From contig NZ_WBVO01000001.1 in the NCBI RefSeq assembly GCF_008933115.1, positions 682,001 through 746,000 of the forward strand: 64,000 nucleotides of DNA, read 5' to 3'. The notes under the pieces are model-generated. The model saw nothing but the letters and a program-made list of their open reading frames with translations, was not told the DNA's origin and did no database searches. Made by a program: the position numbers and the translations under genes. This stretch comes from Phaeocystidibacter luteus. GTDB lineage: Bacteria > Bacteroidota > Bacteroidia > Flavobacteriales > Schleiferiaceae. Below, in pieces: positions 1-8,582 of this stretch (its first letter is position 1; each line of letters starts with the position of its first letter).

Positions 1-403
1 ATCTGGAAACGTGGTTTTCGACGGAGACGTGACAAATGAAGCTCTTGAGAAATCTATTACAGAGGTCACTGGGTTCGAAGTACCCGGGATGTTATTTGAG
101 GCTGATGAGTGGCTGGAACTTGTGGAAAAGGCTCCTTCCATATACGAGGAGGCAGGAACGGAAATCAAGAAGTATATCACGCTAACTCAGCACCAACCCA
201 CAGATGCACAGGTTAAGGTCGTAACGGAAAAACTAACAGAAGAGGAAACACTGACACACCATGGTCGAGCACTTTACCTCCATTACCCTTCTGAATTAAA
301 GAAGCCGTTTTTCACCAACACGGCCGTTGAAAAAGCGCTCGGACAGCGATGTACTACCCGAAACTGGAATACGCTTGTTGCGCTTAAAAAAATGGTGAGC
401 TGA
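1..403 (+). CDS. DUF1697 family protein, C-terminal part (cut by window start)
   Basis: The frame is open from base 2 and its first residues are SGNVVF, a hallmark of DUF1697 proteins that normally lies some 50 residues into the protein. The true start is therefore upstream of the window and about 134 residues are visible. The end carries the family's other conserved element, the TTRNWNT motif close to the C terminus. DUF1697 proteins are small, cytoplasmic and of unknown function. The stop codon (401-403) directly abuts the stop of menC on the other strand (404-406), leaving no room for a terminator. The family call is confident; no function can be given. Confidence 0.85.
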   Translation, partial: SGNVVFDGDVTNEALEKSITEVTGFEVPGMLFEADEWLELVEKAPSIYEEAGTEIKKYITLTQHQPTDAQVKVVTEKLTEEETLTHHGRALYLHYPSELKKPFFTNTAVEKALGQRCTTRNWNTLVALKKMVS

Positions 404-1444
404 TTATAGGTCAAACAACGACAAATCCCAGTCGCGCTGCACTTTCACCAAATGTCCTTTGTAGATGTAAAGCGGACCTTCAATGTTGTTTGTGTAAAGC
501 GAACCCGTTCCTAATCCTTGCGGCATTTCATTGCCCAGTGTACTTGTCCACTCTGCGATCGCGTTCAATCCTACGTTTGATTCTAATGCCGATGTGACCC
601 ACCATCCAATACCGGCTTTTTCAGCGCGAGTAATCCAATCTCTACTTCCAATCCATCCGCCGATAAAAGATGGCTTTAAAATGATGTATTGAGGATTGAT
701 AGCATCTAGCAATTCCTGTCGTTTCGCATAGTCATGCACGCCAATCAACTCCTCATCTAATGCGATCGGCACTGGCGTTGAAGCACACAGTTTTGCCATT
801 TCATCCCACTGGCCGGCCTTAATAGGCTGTTCGATACTATGAATATCAAGTTTCTTCAATTGATCGAGCATCGCTGGGGCTTGGTCTGACGTGAAAGCTC
901 CATTCGCATCCACCCGAAGTTCTAATTCGGATGAAGAATATCGGTCGCGGATAGATTTCAAAATTGCCCGCTCACTATCCCAATCAATGGCGCCAATCTT
1001 CATTTTCAAACAACGAAAACCGGCCTCAATTTTCTCTTCGACTTGCTTTCGCATGAAGTCTTCATCCCCCATCCAAATCAGGCCATTTATCGACTGCCCT
1101 TCCTCGCCCCTGCTGTAGAACGTGTCAAATAGAGAAAGAGGTTCAGCCGTAAAAACATCGCGCGTCGCCTGTTCCAATCCAAATTGAATGGATGGGAATT
1201 CAGCCAATCGGGGATACCAATACTTCATTCCTTTATTGATGTACTTGCAAACTTCATCGAGCTTTTCCTCATATTCTGGTACATCATCCGGACTAAGCCC
1301 CCTCAGCAAGCCACATTCACCAATGCCATACTTCCCTTCTTCACGAGCGATGATGAAATACGTCTCTTTGGTTTTGAGGACACCCCTACTCGTTCCAGCA
1401 GGTTGTTTGAATATCAATTCATGTTTTATCCAACGTGCTTTCAT
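404..1444 (-). CDS. menC: o-succinylbenzoate synthase (MenC)
   Basis: Enolase-superfamily enzyme that dehydrates SHCHC to o-succinylbenzoate in menaquinone synthesis. The 346-residue length is normal. The superfamily residues are visible: the KxK pair K147/K149, the metal ligands D179 (RVDANG), E205 (IEQP) and D230 (ALDEE), and the second catalytic lysine K257 (ILKPS). It is the last gene of the run menI-menF-menD-menA-menC and starts 10 bases after menA, so it is probably co-transcribed. A dipeptide epimerase is the main alternative within the superfamily, but the men context settles the call. Confidence 0.93.
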   Translation of the reverse strand: MKARWIKHELIFKQPAGTSRGVLKTKETYFIIAREEGKYGIGECGLLRGLSPDDVPEYEEKLDEVCKYINKGMKYWYPRLAEFPSIQFGLEQATRDVFTAEPLSLFDTFYSRGEEGQSINGLIWMGDEDFMRKQVEEKIEAGFRCLKMKIGAIDWDSERAILKSIRDRYSSSELELRVDANGAFTSDQAPAMLDQLKKLDIHSIEQPIKAGQWDEMAKLCASTPVPIALDEELIGVHDYAKRQELLDAINPQYIILKPSFIGGWIGSRDWITRAEKAGIGWWVTSALESNVGLNAIAEWTSTLGNEMPQGLGTGSLYTNNIEGPLYIYKGHLVKVQRDWDLSLFDL

Positions 1445-1454
1445 GTGGTGGGAT

Positions 1455-2360
1455 TTAAAGTAAATGGAAGTTCAGCGCAAGTCCGGAGATAAGTGCAAAC
1501 AGAAGTGTCGACAAGGCAAGCGGTTTCAACAGAGGATCAAATTCACGTGGCGTTTCAGCCTTCCTCGCTTTTCTCAATTGAATAAAAATGATGGGAGAAG
1601 TTGCCATAGCTAACCAGGCCCATCCACCCTGAGTCCCAAGCCATATATATAAAGCCATGGAGACAACCGCACCGATCAGAAGTACAGAATGATAAGTCTT
1701 TGCCTTAGCTCGTCCAATCTTCACCGGAACAGTCATCTTACCGTGGGTAACATCCGATTCCAAATCGCGCATGTTATTCAGGTTTAGTACTCCCATTGCG
1801 AGAAACCCAACGGAAGTAGCTGGAAGGAAGACGAGCAGATTCAATTCTTGAGTTTGCAAAAAATGGCTTCCAACAACTCCGACCCATCCAAAGAATATCA
1901 ATACGTAGACATCGCCATAGCCCTTGTAACCGTAGGCCGTTCCCCCCACAGTGTACCGAATGGCCGAAATCACCGCGCCCGTGTTCAAAATCAGAAAGGC
2001 ATAAAATATCCAGGATGGCAATGACTCTGTTCCTAAATAACTCAGCAAGGCGCCACTAATCCAAGCAAGAATGGCAAACAGAACAACGGCATTTCGCATC
2101 TGCTCCGGAGTAATCTCCCCAGCTGCAACTGCTCGTCTCTCACCTTGACGATCCGCATCGGTTCCTTTCACACCATCGCCATAATCGTTCGCATAATTGC
2201 TTAAAACTTGGTAGAAAAGGGTGGTAAGCAAAGAGAGTATGAGAATCTCGTAGGTAAAAGCACCTTGGCTAATCGCAATGAAATTTCCGAGAAGAATACA
2301 GGAAAACGCCAACGGTAACGTACGAAGTCTTGCCGCCGCAACCCATGATTTAATCGCCAT
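1455..2360 (-). CDS. menA: 1,4-dihydroxy-2-naphthoate polyprenyltransferase (MenA)
   Basis: Integral membrane UbiA-family prenyltransferase that attaches the isoprenoid tail to DHNA, giving demethylmenaquinone. At 301 residues it has the usual size and eight to nine hydrophobic segments. The aspartate-rich prenyl-diphosphate motif NYANDYGDGVKGTD lies near residue 55, and a second polar motif, NNMRDLESD, near residue 193, as expected for MenA. It follows menD after a 39-base gap that contains a possible -7 box, and precedes menC by 10 bases. The start ATG is preceded by an A/T-rich stretch with no clear Shine-Dalgarno site. Confidence 0.95.
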   Translation of the reverse strand: MAIKSWVAAARLRTLPLAFSCILLGNFIAISQGAFTYEILILSLLTTLFYQVLSNYANDYGDGVKGTDADRQGERRAVAAGEITPEQMRNAVVLFAILAWISGALLSYLGTESLPSWIFYAFLILNTGAVISAIRYTVGGTAYGYKGYGDVYVLIFFGWVGVVGSHFLQTQELNLLVFLPATSVGFLAMGVLNLNNMRDLESDVTHGKMTVPVKIGRAKAKTYHSVLLIGAVVSMALYIWLGTQGGWAWLAMATSPIIFIQLRKARKAETPREFDPLLKPLALSTLLFALISGLALNFHLL

Positions 2361-2381
2361 TTATCTTGAGATTTTCTGCTT

Positions 2382-2389
2382 CGAAAGTA
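2382..2389 (-). promoter_or_regulatory. possible -7 box (TACTTTCG) upstream of menA
   Basis: On the minus strand this reads TACTTTCG, one base off the Bacteroidota -7 consensus TAnnTTTG, and lies 21 bases before the menA start. It sits in the only real gap of the men operon, so menA-menC may have an internal promoter. No matching -33 TTTG was found. Confidence 0.35.
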
Positions 2390-2399
2390 CGAAGTTGAA

Positions 2400-4091
2400 T
2401 CAAGACTTCACCCCATTTCTGAGATGTGCGAAATACGACTGCAGTACCTCGGCATTAATCTCGCCCGGCGTGTGCACTTCGAGTAACCGCGGCCCATCAC
2501 CATCTGAAAGCAGCCATTCTAAGGCCGAAGACCAATCAGATTCATTCTCAGCTCGCTTATAATCAAGACCATAACTCATGGCTATGCCCTCCGCATTCGT
2601 ATCGTGTTGAGTCTCGAAGTACTCCTCTAAAGCTGGAGAACCAGATGGGCCTTTGATAATTCTAAAAATTCCACCACCTCCGTTATGAATCAGTAGGATT
2701 CGCATAGATGGCGGAACTACATGATTGAAAAACGCATTAGAATCGTAGAAGAAGCTCACATCTCCTGTAATTAAAAAGACAGGATCTTCACTCGCCCACG
2801 CCATACCTACCGCGGTGCTCGATGCGCCATCAATTCCAGCTGTTCCTCGATTGCTGAAATGAAGGTTTTCTCTACCTCCATCAAACAGCTGTACGTACCG
2901 AATTACGGATGAATTTGCTAGCTGCAGTTTCCAATGCTTTGGAAGAGCTTTAAGGGTGTCTCGATAGATAGTGAAGTCGCTAAAAGGCACACTGTTCTCA
3001 AACTCAGAATGAAGCTCGCGACGTCTTTGCGCGATGTCCATCCAATGTTTGCGATACCCACTTTTCGCTGGTTTGAGTTGAGGTAAGAAGTGGCTAAAGA
3101 ACTCCTCTGGCCTGGCAATGACGCCATGCGTAAGCGCCCTAAAAGTATCAGGTTGCGGCCACTTCACGTCTATGTGAATATGTGTTTTTGGAGGATGATT
3201 GCGCAAAAGCGCTTTTACCATCTTAGAGATGATTGCCCCTCCAAAAGTGAGCAACACATCCGGAACCAATTCTGCTTTTTGATCCTCTGTTATGGTATTG
3301 ATAACACGGTCAATATGTCCAATCGTTGCCTCCTCTGGAAGGTTAGTGGTAGACTCTGTCCAAATGAGGGTATTCTCATCCTTGGCCAGCTCTAAAATCG
3401 CCTTGCCCCATTGTGGTCCTGGAAGAACTTGCCCGACTAGGACCCATTTCTTGACGGGTTGATTCCAGATATTGATGACAGACTGCAACTCCTCCACACT
3501 CAACTGTGGTCTACCTCCCACTACCGAGATAGTTTTTGGAATCACCTTCTCTGTGGTAGTACCGTACAGCGGTTCTTCAAATGGCAGGTTTACATGAACG
3601 GGACCTTCTCGGAGCGCGGTCATCGACAATGCCTCATTGAGAATTCTGTCATTGTACGCATGATCGGCGACATTCTCCGAATCCACCAAGAGATTAGCCT
3701 CTGCCACAACGTGTTCTCGGTACAACCCTTCTTGTCTAATGGTTTGTCCTTCGCCTTGATCTACCCATTCTTTTGGACGGTCAGCTGTGAGTAAGACTAG
3801 AGGTAATCGTTGGTAGAATGCCTCGACGACAGCAGGAAGGTAATTCGCCGCTGCTGAACCAGATGTGCAACACACGGCAACGGGTTCTCTTCTTTCTTGA
3901 ATTACGCCCAAGGCAAAAAAAGCGGCACTTCTTTCGTCGGCGATAATGACTTTTTCAAATCGCTCGTCGGCTTGAAAGGCCAAAACTAATGGGGCATTTC
4001 TAGAACCTGGGGAAAATATTACCGTTCGAATGCCATGAAAGTAGGCTAGTTCGAGCAGTGCTTGTACGTTCCGTTTATCGGAGTAATTCAT
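2400..4091 (-). CDS. menD: SEPHCHC synthase (MenD), thiamine-diphosphate dependent
   Basis: Condenses isochorismate with 2-oxoglutarate, losing CO2, in the first committed step of menaquinone synthesis. The 563-residue length is typical. Visible family marks are the N-terminal SPGSRNAPL segment, the TSGSAAANYLPAVVEA segment with LLTADRP, and a C-terminal ThDP site with GTAGIDG, ITGDVSFFYD and NGGGGIF. The start overlaps the end of menF by four bases (ATGA arrangement), indicating translational coupling. No menH-like gene follows it, unlike in enterobacteria. Confidence 0.96.
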   Translation of the reverse strand: MNYSDKRNVQALLELAYFHGIRTVIFSPGSRNAPLVLAFQADERFEKVIIADERSAAFFALGVIQERREPVAVCCTSGSAAANYLPAVVEAFYQRLPLVLLTADRPKEWVDQGEGQTIRQEGLYREHVVAEANLLVDSENVADHAYNDRILNEALSMTALREGPVHVNLPFEEPLYGTTTEKVIPKTISVVGGRPQLSVEELQSVINIWNQPVKKWVLVGQVLPGPQWGKAILELAKDENTLIWTESTTNLPEEATIGHIDRVINTITEDQKAELVPDVLLTFGGAIISKMVKALLRNHPPKTHIHIDVKWPQPDTFRALTHGVIARPEEFFSHFLPQLKPAKSGYRKHWMDIAQRRRELHSEFENSVPFSDFTIYRDTLKALPKHWKLQLANSSVIRYVQLFDGGRENLHFSNRGTAGIDGASSTAVGMAWASEDPVFLITGDVSFFYDSNAFFNHVVPPSMRILLIHNGGGGIFRIIKGPSGSPALEEYFETQHDTNAEGIAMSYGLDYKRAENESDWSSALEWLLSDGDGPRLLEVHTPGEINAEVLQSYFAHLRNGVKS

Positions 4092-5098
4092 TCTGATGTT
4101 TTATCCGAAGAAATAACAGCCTTGAGGGTATGAAGTTTATTTACGGTTTCATCCCACTCTGACTCGGGGTCAGATTTCGCCGTGATTCCTCCTCCAGCGT
4201 ATAAAGCTACGCGCTTTTGACCAACCTGCATGCATCGCAGGTTGACGTAAAAGCCTGAGTTCTCATCCGAAACCCAACCGAAGTAACCTGCATATAGTGA
4301 ACGATTGAAGCCTTCGACCTCATCGATAATTCCTAACGCTTCTCCGCGTGGCATTCCGCAAACAGCCGGTGTTGGATGTAAGGCTGCAGCCCAATCTTGA
4401 GGATTTCCCGTACTGGGTTTAGAGGATTCTATTCGAGTTATCAAATGCTCCACCGGCCCCGCTTGAATAGCCTCCGGTCCTCTACACCCTACCTTACCCG
4501 CGCCGAGGTTTAAGAGTGTCTCACGAATTGACTCGGTCACCGCAGCCTGTTCATCGACTTCTTTTAAGCTAAATTCTGGTCCGTCTGGTTTTCTCGTTCC
4601 TGCGAGCGCCATGGTGTAGACCGCGTGTTCGTCAGTAGTTAAGAGTGTCTCAGGAGTAGCGCCCATCCAAAAACTATCTTTTGAACGATGTGCGTGGACG
4701 ACAGCATCCGGATAAGAATCGCAAAGCTGCTCGAACACCGTGAGGGGGTTGATATCTATTTCTAGAACCTCGCGCCTAGCAATTACCACCTTTCGGAGAT
4801 CTTTCGCCTTTATCTCATCAACCACTTGAGCTACATTTCTCAGATGTCGGTTCTTGTCTGCGCTTGAATGCACATCTAACTCCGATAACTCATTTTTATC
4901 GAGCCAACGCTTACAGGATTCGAAATCAAACGGTCCACTAGCTTGATACTCCTTTGGCTCACCTTTGAAAGGTGCCACTACGATACGTGGGTTGGAGTTC
5001 GAATCGCTTCCTGACAACTCCCATCCTTGGATAGGCATGCCCGGAATCCTCCAGATCAAATATTCTCTATGCTTATTGCTTGCTCGCACGTGGCACAA
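4088..5098 (-). CDS. menF: isochorismate synthase (MenF/EntC family)
   Basis: Chorismate-binding enzyme converting chorismate to isochorismate, the entry to menaquinone synthesis. At 336 residues it is on the short side for the family, as is usual in Bacteroidota. The C-terminal half carries the signatures KVVIARR, HRSKDSFWMGATPE, MALAGTRKP, HPTPAVCGMPR and YAGYFGW. The start used overlaps the end of menI by 26 bases; the N-terminal EYLIWRIPG resembles family N termini, which supports a start this far upstream. The men context excludes a siderophore or salicylate role as the first guess. Confidence 0.92.
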   Translation of the reverse strand: MCHVRASNKHREYLIWRIPGMPIQGWELSGSDSNSNPRIVVAPFKGEPKEYQASGPFDFESCKRWLDKNELSELDVHSSADKNRHLRNVAQVVDEIKAKDLRKVVIARREVLEIDINPLTVFEQLCDSYPDAVVHAHRSKDSFWMGATPETLLTTDEHAVYTMALAGTRKPDGPEFSLKEVDEQAAVTESIRETLLNLGAGKVGCRGPEAIQAGPVEHLITRIESSKPSTGNPQDWAAALHPTPAVCGMPRGEALGIIDEVEGFNRSLYAGYFGWVSDENSGFYVNLRCMQVGQKRVALYAGGGITAKSDPESEWDETVNKLHTLKAVISSDKTSE

Positions 5099-5501
5099 TC
5101 ATATTTGTCATTTTGCAGAATGAAATCAGCTTGCCTCTTTCATCCTCTACCTTCATTTCCCAAAGGTGTGTCGACCTTCCTTTGTGAATGAGTTTTCCGG
5201 TGCAGTATACCATGCCTTTGGTGATGCTTCGCACGTGGTTTGCCGAAATTTCGATTCCGACAGCCACATACTTCTCAGGATCATCAACAAAGAGCATTGA
5301 ACCTCCGCTACCGAGAGATTCACAGAGCGCAACGGTAGCACCTCCGTGAAGAAGTCCAACAGGTTGATGAACTCTGGGGTTCACAGGCATTGAAGCTTTC
5401 ACCCAATCCTCACCCAAATCGATGTATTCAATCTCAAGGGTGGTCATAAGTGTGTTCTCAGAAACCTTGTTGAGAACAGCGAGTTTATCGGCTTTAGTCA
5501 T
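5073..5501 (-). CDS. menI: hotdog-fold thioesterase, probable DHNA-CoA hydrolase (MenI)
   Basis: PaaI/YdiI-type acyl-CoA thioesterase of 142 residues. The motif HQPVGLLHGGATVALCES places the HGG at 52-54 and the catalytic glutamate at E61, as in DHNA-CoA hydrolases. It is the first gene of the menaquinone operon, with menF overlapping its end, so hydrolysis of 1,4-dihydroxy-2-naphthoyl-CoA is the obvious role; a general phenylacetyl-CoA thioesterase is the alternative. The start shown fits the family N-terminus (SENTLM segment), yet a perfect -7 box ends only five bases upstream, so the mRNA may be almost leaderless. Confidence 0.82.
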   Translation of the reverse strand: MTKADKLAVLNKVSENTLMTTLEIEYIDLGEDWVKASMPVNPRVHQPVGLLHGGATVALCESLGSGGSMLFVDDPEKYVAVGIEISANHVRSITKGMVYCTGKLIHKGRSTHLWEMKVEDERGKLISFCKMTNMIVPRASKQ

Positions 5502-5505
5502 GCCT

Positions 5506-5513
5506 CAAAGATA
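5506..5513 (-). promoter_or_regulatory. -7 promoter box (TATCTTTG) of the men operon
   Basis: Minus-strand TATCTTTG matches TAnnTTTG exactly. Its last base lies five bases from the menI start codon, so the transcript would begin at or within a few bases of the ATG. It is the only perfect box upstream of the operon. A -33 TTTG at the usual distance was not evident. Confidence 0.5.
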
Positions 5514-5596
5514 CAATGACTCCCTCGAAAGCAAAGTGAAAGATTCAAGACGAATCAGACGAATAGGCCTATAGTCGAAATTCAAACTTTACACCT

Positions 5597-5941
5597 ATGA
5601 TTGGCATCGTCGTTCTCATATTGGTCGGAAGAGGCTTCTATAATCTGGCCAAGCAGCACAACATCAATAATCCCTGGATTTACTTCATCGCTCCAATAGC
5701 TCTCTATTACGGTGTTTCGATATCCATTGGTGTTGCAGTAGGTGTGGTTTCGGCGATGTACTACCCCGACTTAATTGATGCCGAAGGCGAATTAAGTGGT
5801 GGCGCGTATGCTAGCGTTTTGGTAGGCTCGATTGCTGGAGGTGCAGCGGCGGTATATTTCCTGTACAATAGCTTGAAAAAGCGCTGGAGTCGTAGAGAAG
5901 TAAATGAAGATCTCTTGGACGAAAGCATAGTACGCTACTGA
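5597..5941 (+). CDS. small integral membrane protein, unknown function
   Basis: A 114-residue protein with three hydrophobic stretches (about 1-12, 26-55 and 77-95) and a charged C-terminal tail rich in K, R, D and E. No family was recognised. The first hydrophobic segment starts at the initiating methionine. It is transcribed divergently from the men operon and its last seven bases overlap the end of the convergent small membrane gene. The frame is well conserved in composition and probably real. Confidence 0.6.
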   Translation: MIGIVVLILVGRGFYNLAKQHNINNPWIYFIAPIALYYGVSISIGVAVGVVSAMYYPDLIDAEGELSGGAYASVLVGSIAGGAAAVYFLYNSLKKRWSRREVNEDLLDESIVRY

Positions 5942-6120
5942 GCTGCTCCCATAAACATTAAAGCATCATACACTAGAAAAGCCGGCCAAAGCAAGGCTTT
6001 TACGAAGCCCCACACACCGAACCAGAAGGTTGTGGCGTGACCGATGTAGTACACAGCAGCTCCAATAAACCCCAAGCCATAAACGGCTCCTCCTCCTCCA
6101 CTTTTTACTTTGTCTTTCAT
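5935..6120 (-). CDS. conserved small membrane protein (61 residues)
   Basis: The start chosen is the methionine at 6118-6120, giving a 61-residue protein with charged KDKVKSGGGG followed by AVYGLGFIGAAVYY and a WPAFLVYDAL segment. This resembles a widespread family of tiny two-helix membrane proteins of unknown role. A longer frame reaches 6234, but a near-consensus -7 box (TACCTTCG, 6146-6153) inside the extension argues for the short form. Its end overlaps the convergent gene by seven bases. Confidence 0.65.
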   Translation of the reverse strand: MKDKVKSGGGGAVYGLGFIGAAVYYIGHATTFWFGVWGFVKALLWPAFLVYDALMFMGAAQ

Positions 6121-6145
6121 GATTATTAAGGTGTTTGGTACTCCT

Positions 6146-6153
6146 CGAAGGTA
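6146..6153 (-). promoter_or_regulatory. possible -7 box (TACCTTCG) of the 61-residue membrane protein
   Basis: Reads TACCTTCG on the minus strand, 25 bases upstream of the chosen ATG. TTCG in place of TTTG recurs upstream of lpdA, the ECF sigma gene and others in this window, so it is probably a functional variant. Confidence 0.4.
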
Positions 6154-6200
6154 TTGAGTATCAATCCATAAAAACATGAGAAAGCTCAAGTTTGGAAAAC

Positions 6201-6222
6201 AAAAAACCCCACCGAAGTGGGG
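6201..6222 (-). terminator. intrinsic terminator of the DUF805 gene
   Basis: A perfect six-base stem CCCCAC/GTGGGG (6207-6212 and 6217-6222) with a CGAA loop is followed, reading the minus strand, by six T residues. It lies 24 bases past the stop of the DUF805 gene. Confidence 0.85.
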
Positions 6223-6245
6223 TATACTTTGCATGTGGAAATGAA

Positions 6246-6650
6246 TTAGAACTTGTTGTCAAGTATATTCTCATCCGACATGGCGAAGGAATTATCCAAT
6301 GCCTTGGGATCTGGTCCGTATTCATTCCGTCCAGTATCCCCTTCTGTAAGCATAAGTACGAGAAACCAAATTCCGCCAATTAAAGGAATGAAACGGATAA
6401 ACCACCATGCCCCACTTTTGCCTTGATCGTGTAGTCTACGGATATCAACTGCTATTAGAGGAATGAAGTGAACCAATGCTACCAAGGCTAATGGAATCAT
6501 AGCTTGTCTCTCGTTGAGAAACAGATTACCTAATAAACTTGTAACCAACATAATGGCAAATGTGATCAAGACGAAAATCCAGTAATCGCGACGTCTTAGT
6601 CGGCCATCGAACTCAGCGTACCGAGTCATAATGCGTACGTATACATTCAT
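6246..6650 (-). CDS. DUF805 family membrane protein
   Basis: A 134-residue inner-membrane protein. It opens with the family's charged aromatic segment (YAEFDGRLRRRDYW) and has three or four helices, then the DIRRLHDQGKSGAWW signature and the terminal GRNEYGPDP motif. DUF805 proteins are common and of unknown function. Methionine 8 is an alternative start. The gene stands alone between the small membrane gene and the divergent 559-residue lipoprotein, and ends in its own terminator. Confidence 0.88.
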   Translation of the reverse strand: MNVYVRIMTRYAEFDGRLRRRDYWIFVLITFAIMLVTSLLGNLFLNERQAMIPLALVALVHFIPLIAVDIRRLHDQGKSGAWWFIRFIPLIGGIWFLVLMLTEGDTGRNEYGPDPKALDNSFAMSDENILDNKF

Positions 6651-6769
6651 AAGAGAAAGAGTTTATCATTTTAGAGAGCGAAAAAAGTGATTTTGGATGT
6701 TCCTTTCTGTAGGAATTCAGTAGAAATTCGAAAAAACGTTGCAATTGAAAATATTTCGGAACAATCCTT

Positions 6770-6794
6770 GTTGATATTAAGGTAGACTATCAAC
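6770..6794 (+). repeat. inverted repeat GTTGATA/TATCAAC before the 559-residue lipoprotein gene
   Basis: Seven-base arms (6770-6776 and 6788-6794) separated by 11 bases, ending 12 bases before the start codon at 6807. It could be an operator or a 5'UTR hairpin that affects initiation. Nothing else explains it. Confidence 0.4.
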
Positions 6795-6806
6795 TCCTTC
6801 CTTACT

Positions 6807-8486
6807 ATGAAATATTTAGCTCTCTCCGCCGTGGCTGCTCTGGTGATTTCTTGCCAGAACGAAAGTCACACACCACCACCAGTACCCTCAACAACGCTAG
6901 CCTCCGTCCAGGTCGATGTGCCTGGCCCCATCTCGGAGATGCTCCCAGATCTTATCCCCACTGAACAAAATGTGAGTGCTGTTGAAGCCACTACCATTGA
7001 ACTCGAAAGTGGTGTGGTGATTTCGATTCCCGAACACTCCTTCGTTCATCAAGATGGAACGCCGGTGACGGAACATGTCGATTTACTGATTGAGGATATG
7101 ACAAGCCTCGGCGCTATCATGAAGTCTGGAATCCGAATGGACGCCAAGATGCCGAACGGCGAGTATGGTACGTTTCAAACGGCGGGAATGATTTCCATTA
7201 ACCCCGTACAAGATGTACGGATTGCACCGGGAAAATCAATCGGCATCAAGTTTCCAACGAAGAATACAGACGAGGACTTTGACTTTTGGAAATTAGATGA
7301 GCAAACGAACGAGTGGGTTCGAGTTAATAAAGGGTTAGAGGTAGACGACCCTTCTGCTCAGACCAGCCAAACGACCAATTTTACGCGCGTCAATACACAG
7401 GCTTCCGTCCTATTTTCCCCACCGTTTCTCTCGAAACATTACAACGCAACTATGTCACATTGGGTTCCTGCCTTCTCTAATCAGGAGAAATATGCGGAAA
7501 AGTTGCTGGACATGAGAATGGGATGGAAAGTACCTTTCCCTGTGGCGCTCAATCGAGGTAATCCCTATCAATCTTTACGAGCGTTTCGACACAGGAAGTT
7601 TCGCCCATTACCGGAGCTCTCGGCAGTTTCCCCGTTGTATTTCGTTGCTGTTGATAGTCTGAGTAAGTGGAACCTGGATCAAATTAAAATTCAGACTGCA
7701 AGTATGCTCCGCGGACACGGTGATTATTATGTGATATATGGAAACACCATGGAGACTGATAGTGCTGTTTCTGCGAAAGTGCGTTGGAGCTACACCCGCA
7801 TCCAAGGGATGAGGAGAAGGACCGCGTACAAGGCTTATACACTCACCCTCCGAAGGGCCGATTCTACGATGCTCGAAATGGTCGATCATATTCAAAGAGA
7901 GTTCGAAACAGGTGAATTTGATGATGATTTGTACTTGAAATTGAGAGAGCAATGCGAGTTGTACATTGGACGCACGCCCACAATTGAACAGAATGAAAGG
8001 TCACGATATCTCTATGCTCTACTTCAGCAAAGAGCCAATTTGGTGAGTAATTATCAAGAGTATGTATCTACACAAGAAGGGATAGATAAGATAGAAGAGG
8101 CACTTTCATCGAATAATTCATCCGCTTCGAGAAATGTCAACATCAACTCTTTTGGCACGTACAATTGCGACCGCTTCTGGATCGTCCCTGCAAATGACTT
8201 CGCGGTAAACTTCCATACCGATTCGGAAAGATCTTCCATGAGCATCTATCTTATTGATATAAACGATAGAGCGATTGTGAATTTAGGTCTGAGGTGGTCA
8301 GGCGAACCACAGAAAGTTCGCCTGCAAACAAAGCGAGACTTCGTGGTGATGGGTATCGACAATGGCAGCGTATTCGTCGGTAAACTCAACACGATTGACT
8401 TCACAAGTTCAGGAACAAATGAGGTCGAATTAATCAGCACGAAGAATGAAGCGGAATTGGAAAAAATTCTAAGTGATTTAGGATAA
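6807..8486 (+). CDS. large lipoprotein with a ZU5-like N-terminal region, unknown function
   Basis: A 559-residue exported protein. The signal peptide ends in a lipobox with the acylated cysteine at C16, and a proline-rich linker follows. Residues about 60-185 resemble the beta-rich ZU5-like modules of Bacteroidota envelope proteins (an IPEHSFVHQDGTPV strand and a later TAGMISINP strand). The middle is basic and predicted alpha/beta, and a final beta-rich part around 450-540 contains SSMSIYLIDINDRAIVNLG. No enzyme motif was seen. It is monocistronic, between divergent DUF805 and thrS. It is probably a periplasmic or surface structural protein. Confidence 0.75.
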   Translation: MKYLALSAVAALVISCQNESHTPPPVPSTTLASVQVDVPGPISEMLPDLIPTEQNVSAVEATTIELESGVVISIPEHSFVHQDGTPVTEHVDLLIEDMTSLGAIMKSGIRMDAKMPNGEYGTFQTAGMISINPVQDVRIAPGKSIGIKFPTKNTDEDFDFWKLDEQTNEWVRVNKGLEVDDPSAQTSQTTNFTRVNTQASVLFSPPFLSKHYNATMSHWVPAFSNQEKYAEKLLDMRMGWKVPFPVALNRGNPYQSLRAFRHRKFRPLPELSAVSPLYFVAVDSLSKWNLDQIKIQTASMLRGHGDYYVIYGNTMETDSAVSAKVRWSYTRIQGMRRRTAYKAYTLTLRRADSTMLEMVDHIQREFETGEFDDDLYLKLREQCELYIGRTPTIEQNERSRYLYALLQQRANLVSNYQEYVSTQEGIDKIEEALSSNNSSASRNVNINSFGTYNCDRFWIVPANDFAVNFHTDSERSSMSIYLIDINDRAIVNLGLRWSGEPQKVRLQTKRDFVVMGIDNGSVFVGKLNTIDFTSSGTNEVELISTKNEAELEKILSDLG

Positions 8487-8541
8487 TGACAGAATCTGCA
8501 TTTAGTCCATATTATCGCTTTCCCACCTCTACAGATACCAC

Positions 8542-8549
8542 TACCTTTG
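8542..8549 (+). promoter_or_regulatory. -7 promoter box (TACCTTTG) of thrS
   Basis: TACCTTTG matches the Bacteroidota consensus TAnnTTTG and lies 33 bases upstream of the thrS ATG, predicting a 5'UTR of about 30 bases. That is too short for a T-box or a ThrRS operator hairpin of the E. coli type. Confidence 0.65.
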
Positions 8550-8582
8550 CGTCTTAACCTTCACTCGTAACGAAGAATTAAG

